The translations under genes were made by a program, and so were the position numbers. The notes under the pieces are model-generated. The model was not told where the DNA came from and did not search any database. It was given only the letters and a program-made list of their open reading frames with translations. From contig CP075494.1 of NCBI GenBank assembly GCA_021613535.1, positions 8,680,001 to 8,744,000 on the forward strand: a stretch of DNA of 64,000 nt, given 5' to 3'. Source of the DNA: Adineta vaga (Eukaryota > Rotifera). This document shows, one piece after another, positions 60,520 to 64,000 of this stretch (positions within the stretch are counted from its first letter, which is position 1; each line of letters opens with the position of its first letter).

Positions 60520-63500
60520 GTAAGATACTTGTTTTCTATATCACAATTGAAATCTAAAAAGAAAAGAACGTTAGACTGATGATATAATAGAGCAGGTAGA
60601 AATGAATGTATAATAGTACAGATCAATATATAAGATAATATAGATTGAAAGTAATATATTCATTTAATTAGTTGTAGTCTGTTCTTTCGAAGAAAATAGA
60701 ACAATAGACCTCCTCTGAAGATCTATTGATTTTATTAATGACGGATCGATCGTTTTCTCTTGCTCTTGTTATGTGTATATTCTATACATGATCAATCGAA
60801 TAAAACAAAAAGGAAGCACTGTGTTTGTATATGTACTAAGAAATAATACCAACCTTGTAGAACATACGGTGATTGATATACACTCGCTATTTATATTAGT
60901 GATTGTTGTACGACATGATCTTCATCAGTAAACTAACATAACTTCTTACTCAGATTAAAGAATAAAAGTATGAGAAATTGGAGATATTCTTATTCTACAC
61001 TTGAACGAATATCATTATTTCCTACGATTGTTATCAAACGAAGGAATTCATCTAATTTATGTCCATTATCATTTTTTTCTTTACATGCGTGTATATTTTC
61101 TAAACGACGTTACACGCAAACAAAATCTAATCAAGATATAACTCTTCTTCCTTCGAATCAGTTGGGTAAGTGAACAAGGCTTTTCTTTTCTATTCGTGTA
61201 ATATTCTCATGAGCAAACAAAAAATAAAAGATAAAGTAAGATGAGGTTAAATAGCTTAGTGGATGATTACAGTAAACAAAAGACCTGAAAGTTTCTTTTA
61301 CGATCCTAGACAATCAACAATCTTTCATTGTTTAAAAGTATCTTGATATTGTTTTTTTTTATGATGGTAGACAAGTGTCAATAATTATACGTTATCAAAT
61401 GAAATTACTTGTTGATAATAAGGCGTAACTTCTTCAGACACAGTTTGACTTCATAAAAGCATTGATAGATACACACACTTGCATTCATGGTCAATACATT
61501 TCTTTTGTAACTAGGCAATTCGAATCCTTTCTCTCTCTCTCTCTCCTTCTCAAAAGTTAGTTTTGTATAAAAAAAAAGTGATTGTAGACATATCGATTGA
61601 CATAACAATCAGATTGTTTTGTTCGTTTTATTTTTCTTTAATGTGAAAATCTATGACCAAGAGACACATGTCATTGTAATGCTGAAAGATGGCAATAGAA
61701 CTATTCTTGTTAGTCCCAATTAGTTACAAACACAAGATGCAATCACTATGTCGATGATCAATCATGGCTGTCGAAGGACTGTCATACCAAGTGATAAAAA
61801 AAACGAAGCATATACATCGGCTTCCTTTTTCTTCTTCTTCTTCTCTCTTTATTCATTCACACCTTTCTATACATACATACTGCAAAATGAGATTGTTGAC
61901 AATGACCTTTACTACGCCTTCTATTTTTTCTTCGTTGTGCTCAGTGAACATCGATATTGATCGATTGATCAGTGTCAAACATAATATGAATATTTTCATT
62001 TCTCTCATTATCATTTCGTATATCAAATGGTACTTAATTTGAAAATGTTTTGTGGTTCAACAAGAAAATCAAAAAAGAAGGTTGATTTAGGAAGTCAATC
62101 TAGACGAACAGATTGGATTTATAACGGTGAGTTAGATTCTTTTTTTCTTCTTCGAAACCAATGTCAAGAAATGATCCTTGAATGCATTTGATGTTTCAAA
62201 GATATGTACCTATCGAATATCTTCTAATTACATTAAGAAAAAATTTATCAAGTTATCTTCTTTTTCTTCATTTTTTTTTGGATACAATCTGAGGTGACAA
62301 TTAAGTAATAGTTATATCAAAATCAACCTTTCGATAAGAAAGATTTCTTAGATTAATTAACATAATCAGTCTAGCGAAAGAATTGATCACAAAAGAAAAA
62401 ATAAGACTCAAAGTACCTTGACAGTATCATAATAATAATTCTACAAATGATAGATCATTACACAATGTGAGGATTTTACTTCTCTCTAAGCATATGTGTG
62501 TGTGTATGTGTATGCATATGCATATGCAATACACTCCAAAGATCAACTCTTTTTCTTCTCGCCTTCTTCGTTTGCATGTCGTTGCATATGTACAAACACA
62601 ATTTGATGTATATGTTTGGATAGTGATGGTAATACTTGATAATGTAGTACATTGCAGAACAGCATAGCATGTCGAATGAGTAGTCAGGAAACAGTGTGTT
62701 ATCGAACATATAGTGGTTTATATATATATATACGCAATCAAAAAAAATGAGGGAGGGAGAGAGAAAGAATAAGAGAGAGTTCAAAGACAATAAAGAGAAA
62801 GAAAAATGCAACGGGGAAAAGAAAACACTCGATGCCAATATAGAAAGACAAGAGAGAAAAAGAAGAGAAAGCGAAATACGTGAAGTGACACTTGTTCTCT
62901 TCTTTGTCATATAACCATGAATTGAGCCCGCCTACTACTATTCATTACTGTTGCACCTTTATAAATACGTTAACTAAAGAAGTAAGGATGAGCTGTGAAA
63001 GTAGTGGTTCAATATGGGATTTAAAACGAGCGATATCAATGTGTAAATGGAGCGCACCTAGTCCAGTACCATTACCACGTAGTAGACAAGGTCTTTCTTT
63101 TTCTCTCTTAATATTTTTCAAGTTAATTATAATTAATATTTTTCTTTATATTTATAGCCATTAAAGGTCAAACGACAATTGAATTGATTAAAAAAGAAGG
63201 TTGTCCACTTGGTTTAACTATCTCAGGTGGTATTGATAAAGATGGAAAACCACGCGTAGCACAATTAAAACCAGGTTCATTAGCGCAAAAAGCGGATGTA
63301 TTAGAAACAGGAGATATTATAATTGGAATTAATGGTGTAAAAACAGCTGGTTTAAAACATGAACAAATTATTGATTTAATAAAACAAGTTGAAGACCAAT
63401 TAACATTAGATATTGAATATGATATTCCTAAATGGCGTATGTTGACAAAGACCTAAATGTTTTCTATTTTATTTTATTTTATTTCTTGTTTAGCTCTACA

Positions 63501-63897
63501 TGCTATAAATACAGTTCAAACAAAGACAATTCAAATTCAATTAGAAAAAGAAGGACAAAGTTATGGATTTATTTTACGTGGTGGACATTCGGATGATAAA
63601 AGTCGAACACGACCACTTATTATTACAAAGATACGTCCTCAAGGACCAGCTGATAAGTATGAGATTACTTTTTTTTCTTCTCTTTTATAATTTACAACTC
63701 AATACATGTGTTAATTATTTCTTTTTATGTTCTTTATCTAGAGAAGGAACATTAAAAATTGGTGATCGAGTTTTAGCTATTAATGGAATAAATGTTAGTG
63801 GCGCAACACTAGAAGATGCTCATAATATAATGAGACAATGTCGTGGTACAACATTATTTCTTGTTGAATATGATGTAGCTATTGTTGGTAAGATTCA
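60205..63897 (+). CDS. GRIP: GRIP (glutamate receptor-interacting protein) multi-PDZ scaffold, 5' part
   Basis: Common exons at 63158-63436, 63494-63656 and 63742-63897 encode PDZ1 (IELIKKEGCPLGLTISGG, IDKDGKPRVAQLKPGSLA, GDIIIGINGVKTAGLKHEQI) and PDZ2 (IQIQLEKEGQSYGFILRGG, RPLIITKIRPQGPAD, GDRVLAINGINVSGATLEDA). Both match GRIP1/2 PDZ1-2 closely, including the unusual IDKDGKPRV segment. The next donor is at 63898 and the gene runs off the right edge; vertebrate GRIP has seven PDZ domains, so most of it is missing here. Upstream, four ATG-bearing leader units can each splice to the exon at 63158 (listed separately). GRIP is a cytoplasmic scaffold that links receptors and kinesin to membrane traffic. 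Confidence 0.9.
60970..61165 (+). other. GRIP: GRIP alternative leader B
   Basis: ATG at 60970, donor GTAAG at 61166; 65 codons plus 1 nt (phase 1). Begins MRNWRYSYSTLERIS and is basic (FSKRRYTQTKS). Confidence 0.6.
62045..62126 (+). other. GRIP: GRIP alternative leader C
   Basis: ATG at 62045, donor GTGAG at 62127; 27 codons plus 1 nt (phase 1). Begins MFCGSTRKSKKK: an early Cys beside a basic cluster, a pattern suited to S-palmitoylation. Confidence 0.6.
62490..62530. repeat. TG/CATATG-type low-complexity tract
   Basis: Alternating TG, GTAT and CATATG units between leaders C and D. Confidence 0.5.
62988..63090 (+). other. GRIP: GRIP alternative leader D
   Basis: ATG at 62988, donor GTCTTT at 63091 (weak); 34 codons plus 1 nt (phase 1). 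Begins MSCESSGSIWDLKRA and lies only 67 bp before the PDZ1 exon. Confidence 0.6.
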
Positions 63898-64000
63898 TAG
63901 ATAGTCTTTCTCTTACATGAAGAAAAAATCGAATCGAAAGTGTATCTTTTATTATGATGGATTGTTAAGTATAAAAATTTGATCGAGAAGTTGTTTGATG

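Noticed and set aside
61501-61520. A TTCGAATCC tRNA B-box-like string
   Set aside because: No matching A box or cloverleaf stems around it.
61748-61790. A possible fifth GRIP leader (ATG at 61748, phase-1 donor at 61791)
   Set aside because: Only 14 codons and a weak donor (GTGATA); could be chance, so not listed as a feature.
62476-62910. Minus-strand frame of 144 codons
   Set aside because: Ser/Leu/Phe-rich translation of microsatellite and GA-rich DNA.

Overview
The window is nuclear DNA of a compact, AT-rich animal genome. Genes are short and packed on both strands. They carry many small GT-AG introns, mostly about 45-80 nt, found by joining reading frames across donor and acceptor sites. 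The gene set mixes clear animal orthologues (mLST8, G3BP, RAB14, eIF2-gamma, EEA1, RIF1, ABCF3, CC2D1, a nuclear receptor, a rhodopsin-like receptor, GRIP) with genes normally found in bacteria, fungi or plants (Trk/HKT-type cation transporter, CorA-type transporter, DUF2252 protein, berberine-bridge-like FAD oxidase, serine beta-lactamase-like hydrolase, decayed SDR and zinc alcohol dehydrogenase). That mixture, with tiny introns and polyQ/AT-rich coding, fits a bdelloid rotifer (Adineta/Rotaria type) best. The assignment is inference, not proven.

Layout: 1-143 tail of an unidentified gene; 390-1760 mLST8 (+); 2359-4169 G3BP (+); 5853-6774 RAB14 (-); 7423-9008 two decayed oxidoreductase genes, SDR then Zn-ADH (+); 9.3-10.8 kb two small membrane-protein loci (-), one apparently damaged; 11001-11286 a MITE; 11800-13640 eIF2-gamma (+); 13945-15714 DUF2252 (-); 16016-20258 EEA1 (-); 21609-27122 RIF1 (-); 27545-29026 beta-lactamase-like (-); 29837-31671 CUE-like/NYN protein (+); 32364-34560 polyQ protein (+); 35610-36022 an unidentified pseudogene (-); 36864-38744 FAD oxidase (-); 39279-39959 a mariner-like MITE; 40850-43880 ABCF3 (+); 44161-48345 CC2D1 (-); 49980-51349 nuclear receptor (-); 53294-54339 GPCR, probably frameshifted (+); 55393-57465 Trk/HKT transporter (+); 57769-59094 CorA-like transporter (-); 60205 to the right edge, GRIP (+), truncated after its second PDZ domain.

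Several conserved genes work in endosomal membrane traffic (RAB14, EEA1, CC2D1, GRIP) or in growth and translation control (mLST8, G3BP, eIF2-gamma, ABCF3). I see no operon-like arrangement and regard their proximity as chance. The transferred genes are scattered. The exception is the Trk and CorA-like pair, which lie tail to tail 303 bp apart.

The most interesting structures are: (1) a GRIP locus with four successive ATG-bearing leader units, all ending in phase 1 and all able to join the same PDZ1 exon; (2) a protein with CUE/UBA-like repeats and a YacP-like NYN nuclease fold; (3) the neighbouring non-animal cation transporters; (4) a MITE with perfect 33-bp inverted ends, a TATC target duplication and a smaller nested insertion; (5) an intron bounded by a 9-bp direct repeat and holding a pseudoknot-like pairing; (6) several genes caught in decay. 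No tRNA, rRNA or CRISPR was recognised.
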